NCBI GenBank assembly: GCA_002169115.2
Contig: NHJS02000011.1
Span: 1 to 42,657, forward strand
Direction of reading: 5' to 3'
DNA length: 42,657 nucleotides
DNA from: a bacterium TMED221
GTDB taxonomy: Bacteria > Actinomycetota > Acidimicrobiia > Actinomarinales > Actinomarinaceae
The notes below the pieces were generated by a model. The model ran no database searches, was not told the origin of the DNA, and saw nothing but the letters and a program-made list of their open reading frames with translations. Position 1 is the first letter of the stretch, and each line of letters opens with the position of its first letter. Shown here piece after piece: positions 24,198-32,250 of the stretch. The position numbers and the translations under genes were made by a program.

Positions 24198-25240
24198 CTG
24201 TTTTCAGATCCTGTAAATATTTCATTTGTTGTTTGTGTAACTCTTATGAACGTAGTACTTTTTGGCAAGTCCTTAATGGACTTTGCACCTACATAGGAAC
24301 ATGCTGATCTAATTCCGCCGAGGATTGATTGAACAGTAGAGTCAATCTCACCTTTGTATTTAAGTCTTACCTTTTTCCCCTCAGGTGCGCGATGTTCTGC
24401 AAGGTCACCATAATATATTTCTTGAGCTTTTCTTGAAGACATTCCATAAAAATCTTTGTACTGAATACCATTTTCATCGGTGACAAGTTCTCCTCCCGAT
24501 TCTTTGTGACCAGCAAATATTCCACCAAGCATGACATAGTCAGCACCAGCTCCAAAAGCTTTAGAAACATCACCTGGGTACTTGCAACCACCATCTGCAA
24601 TTACATGTCCACCAAGACCGTGAGCAGCATCAGAACACTCAGAAATAGAAGAAAGTTGAGGGTAACCCACACCTGCTACTTTTCTAGTAGTACAAACCGA
24701 TCCAGGACCAATACCAATTTTAACTATATCAGCACCAGCAAGGATCAGTGCTTCTGTCATTTCTCTTGTAGCTACATTTCCTGCAATAATTATTTTGTTT
24801 GGAAATTTTTCTCTATATTTCTTAACTGATTCTACAAAATCTTCACGGTAGCCATTTGCAACATCCAAGCATAAAAATTTTAATCCATCTTCTATTTTGA
24901 AAATATCTACAGCTTTCTGAAAGTCTTCTTTTGAAGTGCCCACAGTCACAGCAAGATATTTCGGATCTAGACTTTTAAGGTTTTCTTGCCATTCATCTAA
25001 AGTGTAAAATTTATGAACTGCAGTAAGCATGTTGTGAATTTGCAGTGCCCTAGCTGTTTCAAACGTCCCTGTTGTATCCATGTTTGCGGAAAAGATAGGT
25101 ATACCAGTCCATTTTTCGCTTGAATGTCGAAATTTAAATTCTCTGTTTAATTCGACTTCCGCTCTTGATACGAGTGTACTTCTTTTAGGTCTTATCAATA
25201 CATCATCAAAAGTTAACTTTATCTCATCTTCTATTCTCAT
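24194..25240 (-). CDS. guaC: GMP reductase
   Basis: GuaC converts GMP to IMP with NADPH, recycling guanine nucleotides. The whole 348-aa sequence tracks enterobacterial Gua[21 protein letters not shown] is at the start, then [24 protein letters not shown] with catalytic C183, and [33 protein letters not shown] is near the end. It lacks the CBS domains of IMP dehydrogenase, which excludes GuaB. TATAAA lies five bases before the ATG. Confidence 0.95.
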   Translation of the reverse strand: MRIEDEIKLTFDDVLIRPKRSTLVSRAEVELNREFKFRHSSEKWTGIPIFSANMDTTGTFETARALQIHNMLTAVHKFYTLDEWQENLKSLDPKYLAVTVGTSKEDFQKAVDIFKIEDGLKFLCLDVANGYREDFVESVKKYREKFPNKIIIAGNVATREMTEALILAGADIVKIGIGPGSVCTTRKVAGVGYPQLSSISECSDAAHGLGGHVIADGGCKYPGDVSKAFGAGADYVMLGGIFAGHKESGGELVTDENGIQYKDFYGMSSRKAQEIYYGDLAEHRAPEGKKVRLKYKGEIDSTVQSILGGIRSACSYVGAKSIKDLPKSTTFIRVTQTTNEIFTGSENS

Positions 25241-25276
25241 AGTGTTTTATATCACTTATCCTAAATAACAAAGATT

Positions 25277-25855
25277 ATGATAGTTGAATTTCCTTTTTTT
25301 GCCGCTGGTATTAATTATTTTCCACATGAAATATCAGTTTTACGTGTATTTGAGCCAAGATATCTGCTTTTAATAGGTGATAGTATCCAAAATAACAGTA
25401 CATTTTGTGTTGGTAGGTCGTTGGATAATTTAAATGAGATTGCCTCAGAAGTTAGGATTATTGATCATCAAGACATATCAAATGCTGAACAGGTAGTAGT
25501 TGTAAAGTCTGTCAATCTAATAGAAGTTACAAATATCAACCTTGAAAATGAATATCCAAAAGCGTCAGGTGAGTTAGTAACAGATATTGGGCTACCGCCA
25601 ACCGAAGATGAGCTTTTATCTCTTGAAGCAGATATCAAGAGAGGCATTGGAAAATTGATAGAACAAGGTTTAGATATTGAATTACCAATATTTGAAATAG
25701 ACTCAGCAAATAGAATTCTAAAACTTTGGGAACTGTCAGCAAAGTTACCAATGGCTGATGAAACAAGGAATTATCTAGTTTCCGAAAGAGAAATTGTTAA
25801 AAGATACTCCATATTAAAAAATTATGTTCAAAAAATAAATGACATAAATTTTTAA
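25277..25855 (+). CDS. LON-substrate-binding-domain protein
   Basis: This 192-aa protein corresponds to the Lon N-terminal domain alone. It has EFPFFAAGINYFPHEISVLR followed by VFEPRYLLLIGD, the family hallmark. No AAA+ or protease part follows. Such stand-alone proteins are common in actinobacteria, and their role is not known. The 3' end overlaps the convergent amidotransferase gene by 4 bases. Confidence 0.85.
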   Translation: MIVEFPFFAAGINYFPHEISVLRVFEPRYLLLIGDSIQNNSTFCVGRSLDNLNEIASEVRIIDHQDISNAEQVVVVKSVNLIEVTNINLENEYPKASGELVTDIGLPPTEDELLSLEADIKRGIGKLIEQGLDIELPIFEIDSANRILKLWELSAKLPMADETRNYLVSEREIVKRYSILKNYVQKINDINF

Positions 25856-26508
25856 ATATTTTTCCACTTTTTATATATTGAATTTATTTCAAACTTAAAT
25901 TGTTCTGTATTAGTTATTAAATAATTCAAAGTTGAAGATACATCATAATCTACTAACTCTTTTCTACTTATGTCACTGTCATACCAGTCTTTAAAAAGAG
26001 TCTCTGTTACCTCCGGATGGAATTGTACGGCAATAGAATTTCCAATCGTAAAGATTTGAGGATATTTTGTCGAAGCAATAAGCTCTGCTGATGGAGGAAG
26101 GGTGAAGGTATCTCTATGCCATAAAAAGACTTTTGAATTTTTTAACCCCGAGAATATTTCAGACTCTTTGTGAAATTCTAACTCTTTAAATCCAAACTCA
26201 ACTTCTTCAGAAAGAAATGCTGTGCCCCCCATTGAATCAGCAATAAGTTGTGCACCTAAGCAAATACCAAATACTTTAGTTCCGTTATTAATAACTTTAT
26301 TAAGCCATTCCTTTTCTTTGAGCAAGTATGGATAGGTTTCTATCTCATATGCCCCCATGTGCCCACCCAATATGATATATTCATGATGCTCTGAAAGTGA
26401 TTCCCAATTAACGTCCCATGCATACTTTTCTTCTATATCAATATTTGATAATGATCCGAGAGTTACTTTCGGATCATTTATGATTGCAATTGTTTTTTTA
26501 GTTTCCAT
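25852..26508 (-). CDS. Class I glutamine amidotransferase-like protein
   Basis: This is a 218-aa triad-type amidotransferase: C83 in GICLGAQL, H164 and E166 in QFHPEV, and an HRDTF motif typical of the GMP-synthase-like stand-alone subgroup. GMP synthase itself would carry a PP-loop domain, which is absent. The start codon is only five bases past the 3' end of tRNA-Leu(UAA), so the mRNA would be freed by tRNA processing. The acceptor substrate is unknown. Confidence 0.85.
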   Translation of the reverse strand: METKKTIAIINDPKVTLGSLSNIDIEEKYAWDVNWESLSEHHEYIILGGHMGAYEIETYPYLLKEKEWLNKVINNGTKVFGICLGAQLIADSMGGTAFLSEEVEFGFKELEFHKESEIFSGLKNSKVFLWHRDTFTLPPSAELIASTKYPQIFTIGNSIAVQFHPEVTETLFKDWYDSDISRKELVDYDVSSTLNYLITNTEQFKFEINSIYKKWKNI

Positions 26509-26513
26509 ACTTG

Positions 26514-26597
26514 TGCGCGGAAGAGGACTCGAACCTCCACGGGTTTTACCCCACAGGATCCTTAATCCTGCGCGTCTACCAGTTCCGCCACCCGCGC
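26514..26597 (-). tRNA. tRNA-Leu (anticodon UAA)
   Basis: This is an 84-base class II tRNA on the minus strand. The acceptor stem is GCGCGGG paired with TCCGCGC. The anticodon stem GCAGGA/TCCTGT encloses TTAAGGA with anticodon TAA, and a long variable arm (GGGGTAAAACCC) follows. The T-arm is GGTTCGAGTCC. Discriminator is A73 and CCA is not encoded. It lies four bases after the secG stop, an adjacency also known from other bacteria. Confidence 0.96.
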
Positions 26598-26601
26598 TAA
26601 A

Positions 26602-26838
26602 TCAGTCAAGAAACCAAAAAAGTAATAACGTTGTTACAGAAAACAAAAGAGCAACCACTGCTGTGATTCTACTCAAATTTCTTTCGGCTAATGTTTGCCC
26701 AATATTTCCAGACGCACCTGGTCCACCCAACATATCCGATAGGCCACCACCTTTTCCACTATTTAATAATACAAGTCCAATAAGTGCTATCGAAATAACT
26801 ATATGTACTGCAACTAAACTCGCTGTTAATGTATCCAT
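26602..26838 (-). CDS. secG: Preprotein translocase subunit SecG
   Basis: SecG is an auxiliary SecYEG subunit. The 78-aa protein has two membrane helices (VAVHIVISIALIGLVLLN and ITAVVALLFSVTTLLLFW). Between them is the family loop SGKGGGLSDMLGGPGASG. It ends four bases before tRNA-Leu and starts six bases after gpmA, closing the pgk-tpiA-gpmA-secG unit. Confidence 0.95.
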   Translation of the reverse strand: MDTLTASLVAVHIVISIALIGLVLLNSGKGGGLSDMLGGPGASGNIGQTLAERNLSRITAVVALLFSVTTLLLFWFLD

Positions 26839-26843
26839 AAAAA

Positions 26844-27587
26844 TTACTCTTTCAATCTAGATTGTTGTTTAACTTCTTCTTCAAGTTCCTGTATCTTTTT
26901 TTCATTCCCAAGATACCCGATTCTTGTTATTTTATCATCATTAATGTTAAATGCGAGAGGAATTCCAGTCGGAATATTTATATCCACAATATCATTGTCA
27001 GAAATTTTTTCTAGTATTTTTAGTATTGCTCTAATGCTATTTCCATGAGCAACAACTAATACATTTCCTTCTTTTGTTTTTGACTTAATTAAATTAAGTG
27101 TCTCTTCAACTCTCATGACCACATCTTCTAATGACTCCCCTAAAGGTAATCTTTCTTGGATTTCTTTGTAAATTAAATCATTGTTTGGATTATATTTTGA
27201 ATCTTTTTCAACTAAAGGTGGTTTTATTTTGTAACCTCTTCTCCATTGTTGAACCTGGTCTTCCCCATATTTATTTGCTGTATCAATCTTATCAAGTCCC
27301 TGAAGAGCACCATAATGTCTTTCATTGAGCTGCCATAAATTCTTTATCGGAAATTCGATTGATTCATCTATAGGCAATTCAGATAAAATATGTTTAGCGG
27401 TATCTTTTGACCGAGTTAAATATGAGGTGTAACAAATGTTTGGTGCAAAGCCGGCATTGAATAAAACTTTACCCGCTTCGATAGCTTCTAGTTTCCCTTT
27501 TTCAGAAAGTCCTACATCTACCCAACCAGTAAATTTATTTTCTTTATTCCATTCACTTTGTCCATGACGAACAAATATTAAGTTCAT
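26844..27587 (-). CDS. gpmA: 2,3-bisphosphoglycerate-dependent phosphoglycerate mutase
   Basis: GpmA interconverts 3- and 2-phosphoglycerate in glycolysis. The phosphohistidine is H8 (FVRHGQSEWN). E89 lies in LNERHYGALQGLDK, and H181 in VAHGNSIRA completes the site. The 247-aa length is typical. It overlaps tpiA by ATGA. gpmA is usually unlinked in actinobacteria; here it has joined the triose-phosphate unit. Confidence 0.95.
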   Translation of the reverse strand: MNLIFVRHGQSEWNKENKFTGWVDVGLSEKGKLEAIEAGKVLFNAGFAPNICYTSYLTRSKDTAKHILSELPIDESIEFPIKNLWQLNERHYGALQGLDKIDTANKYGEDQVQQWRRGYKIKPPLVEKDSKYNPNNDLIYKEIQERLPLGESLEDVVMRVEETLNLIKSKTKEGNVLVVAHGNSIRAILKILEKISDNDIVDINIPTGIPLAFNINDDKITRIGYLGNEKKIQELEEEVKQQSRLKE

Positions 27588-28348
27588 AATTTAACTGACT
27601 TAATAATTTGTACGAATTTATCTACATCTAAGGAAGCACCTCCAACGAGCACTCCGTCAATAATTTTAGTATTAAGTAACTCAGATGCATTTGTGGGTGA
27701 GACGCTTCCACCATATATGAATCTTATTTTTTCTTCATCATAGAAAGGCTTTGTTGAAATCTCTTGCTTTACAGAGGAGATAACTTCTATTGCATTTTCA
27801 ACTGAAGCAACTTTGCCAGTACCTATTGCCCAAATTGGTTCATAAGCAAAGATAATTTCTTCTACTTTGTCTTTTCGAAGACCTTTTACCGCAATATTGA
27901 CTTGATCTAAAATATAGGATAAATATGCATTAGTGTCTCTCTGTTCTTCAGTTTCGCCAAAACAAACTATAGGTATAAGGTTGTTATTCACGGCACTATG
28001 GACTTTTAGGTTAATTGTCTCATCTGTTTCATTGAAAACTGTTCTTCTCTCTGAATGTCCAATAATAGAGTGTGTAATATTTAGTTTACTCAATTGAAGA
28101 GCAGAAACTTCACCAGTGTAAGCCCCTTCTATGTAAGCTGAAACATCCTGAGATGAAATTTTAATTTTTAGATTATCAGCATCAATAATTGTTTGAAGCG
28201 ATCTTAAAGATGTATATGAAGGAGCTATAACAATGTCGATTTTGTCTTCAATATTAACTTCGAGTGAATAATTGAGTTTTTGTAAAAGCTGTATAGCTTC
28301 TAAATGATCTAAATTAAGTTTCCAATTGCCAATAATAATCTTTTTCAT
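27584..28348 (-). CDS. tpiA: Triosephosphate isomerase
   Basis: TpiA interconverts DHAP and GAP. Catalytic residues are K10 (GNWK), H98 (IIGHSERR) and E170 (YEPIWAIGTGK). Phosphate-binding GGSV is at the C-terminus. The 254-aa length is normal. It starts four bases after the pgk stop and is coupled to gpmA. Confidence 0.97.
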   Translation of the reverse strand: MKKIIIGNWKLNLDHLEAIQLLQKLNYSLEVNIEDKIDIVIAPSYTSLRSLQTIIDADNLKIKISSQDVSAYIEGAYTGEVSALQLSKLNITHSIIGHSERRTVFNETDETINLKVHSAVNNNLIPIVCFGETEEQRDTNAYLSYILDQVNIAVKGLRKDKVEEIIFAYEPIWAIGTGKVASVENAIEVISSVKQEISTKPFYDEEKIRFIYGGSVSPTNASELLNTKIIDGVLVGGASLDVDKFVQIIKSVKL

Positions 28349-28352
28349 ATTT

Positions 28353-29507
28353 TCAAAGTATAAGGGGTTTGTAGATATTTACACCGGGCAATTCATTGCC
28401 TTGTAAATATTTAAGCGATGCTCCACCTCCAGTAGATATATGATTAAATTTTGAAAGATCGGAAAAAATTCTTATTGCGCTGACAGAATCTCCCCCACCC
28501 ACAACAGTGTAAGCATCTAAATTTGAAACGATTTCAGTTATCGATTGTGTACCTAATTTAAAATTATCAATTTCAAAAATACCCATTGGACCATTCCAAA
28601 ATACAGTATTAGAAGTAGCTAATATTGATGCAAATTCTTTCACCGTTCTTTCTGATATGTCAACGCCTATGTCATCGTCGGAAAAATCTGAAATTTCTTT
28701 ATCTAATCTTATGCCTGAATCTATAGATTTAGTTACTCCAAAATCTGATGGTAAATGTATCTTCTTACCATTATCTGAATCAAGCAATTCTCTAGCTTTT
28801 TGTAGATAGTCCTCTTCATACAGCGATTTCCCAATATTGTTACCAAGTGCTTTTAGGAATGTGAAACACATGCCGCCACCTATTAAAAGATTGTCAACAT
28901 TCGGTAATAGATTATTGATCAACTGTAACTTATCAGATATCTTTGCACCACCAAGGATTACTGAGAATGGCTTTTTAGGTGAATTTGTGAGTAGTTCTAG
29001 GTTGTTAACTTCATTTGTCATTAATTTTCCTTGGTATGCATCTAAAAAATTGCCAAAAGAAACTATAGATGCATGATTTCTGTGTGCTGCTCCAAAAGCA
29101 TCTAAAATAAATGAGTCAAAGTTTTCCGTTACTTTTTTGGCAAAATTTAAATTATTTTCTGTTTCTTCGTTGTAAAATCTTAGATTCTCCAGAAGAAAAA
29201 CCTTCCCAGGATTTTCATCAAGATGATTCTTAACCTCTGGACCATGAAGAGAGTTAATAAACAGGACTTCCTCGTTTAACAATAATGACATTTCCTCTGC
29301 CACAGGTTTAAGAGAATAGTCAAGATTTATTCCATCTGGCCTTCCAAGATGACTGAGAAATGTTACAGATTTTGAAATTTTACGAAGATCTTCTAAATAT
29401 TCAATAGCCTTAATGATTCTAAAATTATCTTTGACAACCTTTTTATGGATAGGAACATTTAGATCAGCTCGTATGAGGGAGTTGCCAAGTTGTGATCTGG
29501 AAGACAA
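28353..29507 (-). CDS. pgk: Phosphoglycerate kinase
   Basis: Pgk makes ATP from 1,3-bisphosphoglycerate. Visible motifs are IRADLNVP, SHLGRPDG, DAFGAAHRNHAS, GGAKISDKL, NGPMGIFE, GGGDSVSAI and STGGGASLKYLQGNELPGV. The length of 384 aa is slightly short because the N-terminus is trimmed (RADLNVP begins at about residue 13). The start is TTG 29507, two bases after the rapZ stop. gap, whiA and yvcK, which usually lie between rapZ and pgk, are missing. Confidence 0.96.
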   Translation of the reverse strand: MSSRSQLGNSLIRADLNVPIHKKVVKDNFRIIKAIEYLEDLRKISKSVTFLSHLGRPDGINLDYSLKPVAEEMSLLLNEEVLFINSLHGPEVKNHLDENPGKVFLLENLRFYNEETENNLNFAKKVTENFDSFILDAFGAAHRNHASIVSFGNFLDAYQGKLMTNEVNNLELLTNSPKKPFSVILGGAKISDKLQLINNLLPNVDNLLIGGGMCFTFLKALGNNIGKSLYEEDYLQKARELLDSDNGKKIHLPSDFGVTKSIDSGIRLDKEISDFSDDDIGVDISERTVKEFASILATSNTVFWNGPMGIFEIDNFKLGTQSITEIVSNLDAYTVVGGGDSVSAIRIFSDLSKFNHISTGGGASLKYLQGNELPGVNIYKPLIL

Positions 29508-29509
29508 TA

Positions 29510-30373
29510 CTATTCTTTCATATCTCGGTGTAAAATCACTGCATCTTTACCTTCGTTAATCAACCAACCGCCAACCTCTTCTGTCATCACAACACTTCTA
29601 TGCTTTCCACCAGTACAGCCTATTGCTATACCTACATAAGATTTTCCTTCAGATGTAAATCTAGGTAACAAAAAATCAATTAAGTCTTTTGTCTTCTCAA
29701 GAAATATTTCAGCATCTTCGAACGACAGAACATAATTTCTCACCATTGGAGATTGCCCAGTAGAAGAACGTAATTCCTCTCTCCAATGAGGATTTGGTAA
29801 AAACCTTACATCTAATACAATGTCTGCATCTCTGGGTGCACCATTTTTAAATCCAAATGATGTAACGGATATCTTTAGATCTTGATTGGTTGCTTCGCCC
29901 TGGAATCCCTCAATAATTCTTTTTCTTAGCTCATGTACGTTCATATCTGTAGTGTCTATAACTAAGTCTGCAAGTTCTTTTATGGGCTTTAATTGATCTC
30001 TTTCATTTTTTACTGATTGAGATAATGAATCTAGACCCATCGGATGAGGTCTTCTATTCTCCTCATAACGCTCTATGAGGGTTTCATTATTTGCATCTAA
30101 AAATATTACTCTTGTTAATACACCTGATTGACTTAACCTTTCAAGACTTTTGTTAAGTGCTTCTTGTGCTGTCCCATCTCTAGCATCAATTGTTAGGACA
30201 AGTTGTTTGTTTGATTCAGCAACATCATTAGATTCAACAACAGACTCAACCAACTCAGGTGGTAAGTTTTCAATAACATAATATCCAAGGTCTTCAAAAA
30301 CATTAGAGCTAGCAGAACGACCAGCACCAGACATACCTACCAGTAACAAAACTTCGGGTCTTTTAGAAACCAT
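29510..30373 (-). CDS. rapZ: RapZ/YvcJ family nucleotide-binding protein
   Basis: This is a 287-aa P-loop protein. Its Walker A reads GMSGAGRSA (13-21), with Arg where most bacteria have Lys, a form common in actinobacteria. IENLPPELV follows, then RRPHPM and a C-terminal RapZ domain (VGIAIGCTGGKHRSVVMTEE). RapZ binds small RNAs or UDP-GlcNAc in enterics; YvcJ hydrolyses GTP. The role here is unknown. A GAGAGG site precedes the ATG. Confidence 0.93.
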   Translation of the reverse strand: MVSKRPEVLLLVGMSGAGRSASSNVFEDLGYYVIENLPPELVESVVESNDVAESNKQLVLTIDARDGTAQEALNKSLERLSQSGVLTRVIFLDANNETLIERYEENRRPHPMGLDSLSQSVKNERDQLKPIKELADLVIDTTDMNVHELRKRIIEGFQGEATNQDLKISVTSFGFKNGAPRDADIVLDVRFLPNPHWREELRSSTGQSPMVRNYVLSFEDAEIFLEKTKDLIDFLLPRFTSEGKSYVGIAIGCTGGKHRSVVMTEEVGGWLINEGKDAVILHRDMKE

Positions 30374-30390
30374 TTTTACCTCTCAAAGAT

Positions 30391-30418
30391 ATTGTAGTTG
30401 CGATGTAATGAGATGGAA
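30391..30418 (-). promoter_or_regulatory. Candidate promoter before rapZ
   Basis: In the 68-base gap after uvrC the minus strand has TTCCAT (30418-30413), 16 bases, then TACAAT (30396-30391). It could drive the rapZ-pgk-tpiA-gpmA-secG-tRNA-amidotransferase unit. Confidence 0.35.
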
Positions 30419-30441
30419 GGCATTTTTATTAGGGTAAGTCT

Positions 30442-32250
30442 CTATAAGCCGTTAAAGTGTGTGAAGATTTTTCTTGCTATGCCAGGGCTAACTATCTCTT
30501 CTAAGTCTTGATAAGTAGCTTTAGAAAGTTTTTCAATAGTTTTAAATTTATCTAATACTTTTTTTGAAGAGATGGATCCAACCCCTTCAATGGTTAGTAG
30601 TGTTTGTTTATCAAAGTTTTTTATTCTTAATCTTCGATTTTCGTTAATTGCAAACCTATGTGCTTCATCTCTAATATTTTGCAATGTAAAAAGGGCTTCA
30701 GAGTTTTTATTTAACATAATTGAGTCTTTTTTAAAAGGTTTAAAAATTTCCTCTTCTCTTTTTGCTAGACCAACAATATCAATATCCAACTGAAGATGGT
30801 CTATTACGCCTTTAGCAGATGAGAGTTGCCCCTTTCCCCCATCAATTAATATTAAATCTGGTTTTCTTCTGAAGCTGGGGTCGCTTTCTGTATTCTTTGT
30901 TAACCTTTTGAGTCTTCTAAATAAAACTTCCTCCATTGATTTAAAATCATCCTGTCCTTGAAATGATTTGATGTGAAATTTTCTATACATTGATGGTTTT
31001 GATAAACCATCCTCCATTACAACCATTGAGCCGACTCTGTAATCAGGTCCTAAATTTGAAATGTCGTAGGCTTCTATACGATACGGAATATTTTTCAAAC
31101 CTAATTTATTTTTTAACTGTTCTAAAGATCTTGATCTAAATTCTAAATCTGTCCTTCTTCTAAAATTTACAACCCTTCGTAACTCTTTTGCGTCAATAAT
31201 TGCGGTGTCTAAGAGTTCTTTTTTCCATCCCTGCTTGGGAGTTTTTAGTACAATTTTGCGACCCCATTTGTGTGTCAGTTGTTCTTGAATGAGTTCTATA
31301 TACGGAAAACTGTGGCTAACAAGGATTTCCTCAGATGGTTGATTTTCAGAAAATATTGATAAGATAATCTGAGGTAAGTATTCGTCATGTTTTTTTGTAT
31401 CTATAGGTTCAAATGTTTTCTTAACTTCCCCAATAATTCTTCCGTTTCGTATCAACAAACAAGATATAACTACATCCAAATTGCTTACATCTATACCTAT
31501 AACATCAACAGATTTAGTATTTGAAACCATTAATGTTTGAGTTGAGCGTGCATTTTCTAGATGCTCTATCAACTTTTTAGCTTCATTAGCTTTTTCATAT
31601 TCCTGATTAGAGGAATATTTTTTCATATCTGATATTTTATCGTTCACGTATACATCTGATTTCCCGGAATAGAAATTTTCAATATTATTCAACATTTCTT
31701 TATATTCATTACGTGGAACTGCATCTATACATGGTCCAGCACATTTTTTAATATCATAGAGCAAACATGGTTTATTAAGTTTTTGATGTCTTTCAAAAAC
31801 ATTCTTAGTACAAGTTCTTACAGGAAATATATTAATTAAGTGATCTAGAGATCTTCTTGCAGCGCCAATAAATGGAAAAGGTCCAAAGTTAATATTATTT
31901 GAGTTTATTTTTCTAGAAACATAAGCCCTTGGCCACTCATCATTTGTGAGTGTTACATACGGATAGGATTTATCATCTTTGAGTCGAACATTATATTTCG
32001 GCTTATATTGCTGAATGAAAGAATATTCAGCCAATAATGCATCTGCTTCATTTTTTGAAGTAACAAAACTTATTTGAGTTGCCTCTGAAGTTAATCTTTT
32101 TATCTTCCAAGTTGAGTTTTCACGAAAGTAGGAAGGCACTCTTTTACGAAGGTTTTTAGCTTTACCTACATAAAGTGGGTCATTATATTTATCTTTAAAT
32201 ATATATATTCCAGGATTTTCTGGAATCTCATTTGTTTTTATTTTATCCAT
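30442..32250 (-). CDS. uvrC: Excinuclease ABC subunit C
   Basis: UvrC makes both incisions in nucleotide excision repair. The GIY-YIG nuclease spans about 12-90 (NPGIYIF and LYVGKAKNL). Four cysteines C147, C162, C170 and C174 match the UvrC iron-sulfur site. The UVR motif is at about 207-235. The RNase-H-like second nuclease (EAYDISNLGPDYRVGSMVVM) and C-terminal HhH (LTIEGVGSISSKK) follow. Length 602 aa. It starts immediately after the uvrA stop with no gap. Confidence 0.97.
   Translation of the reverse strand: MDKIKTNEIPENPGIYIFKDKYNDPLYVGKAKNLRKRVPSYFRENSTWKIKRLTSEATQISFVTSKNEADALLAEYSFIQQYKPKYNVRLKDDKSYPYVTLTNDEWPRAYVSRKINSNNINFGPFPFIGAARRSLDHLINIFPVRTCTKNVFERHQKLNKPCLLYDIKKCAGPCIDAVPRNEYKEMLNNIENFYSGKSDVYVNDKISDMKKYSSNQEYEKANEAKKLIEHLENARSTQTLMVSNTKSVDVIGIDVSNLDVVISCLLIRNGRIIGEVKKTFEPIDTKKHDEYLPQIILSIFSENQPSEEILVSHSFPYIELIQEQLTHKWGRKIVLKTPKQGWKKELLDTAIIDAKELRRVVNFRRRTDLEFRSRSLEQLKNKLGLKNIPYRIEAYDISNLGPDYRVGSMVVMEDGLSKPSMYRKFHIKSFQGQDDFKSMEEVLFRRLKRLTKNTESDPSFRRKPDLILIDGGKGQLSSAKGVIDHLQLDIDIVGLAKREEEIFKPFKKDSIMLNKNSEALFTLQNIRDEAHRFAINENRRLRIKNFDKQTLLTIEGVGSISSKKVLDKFKTIEKLSKATYQDLEEIVSPGIARKIFTHFNGL

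Noticed and set aside
24367..24829. Alternative open frames on both strands inside guaC
   Set aside because: They are fully contained in a complete, strongly matching GMP reductase gene and show no domain.
24194..25240. Calling this gene IMP dehydrogenase (guaB)
   Set aside because: At 348 aa it has no CBS domains, and its N- and C-termini match GuaC rather than GuaB.
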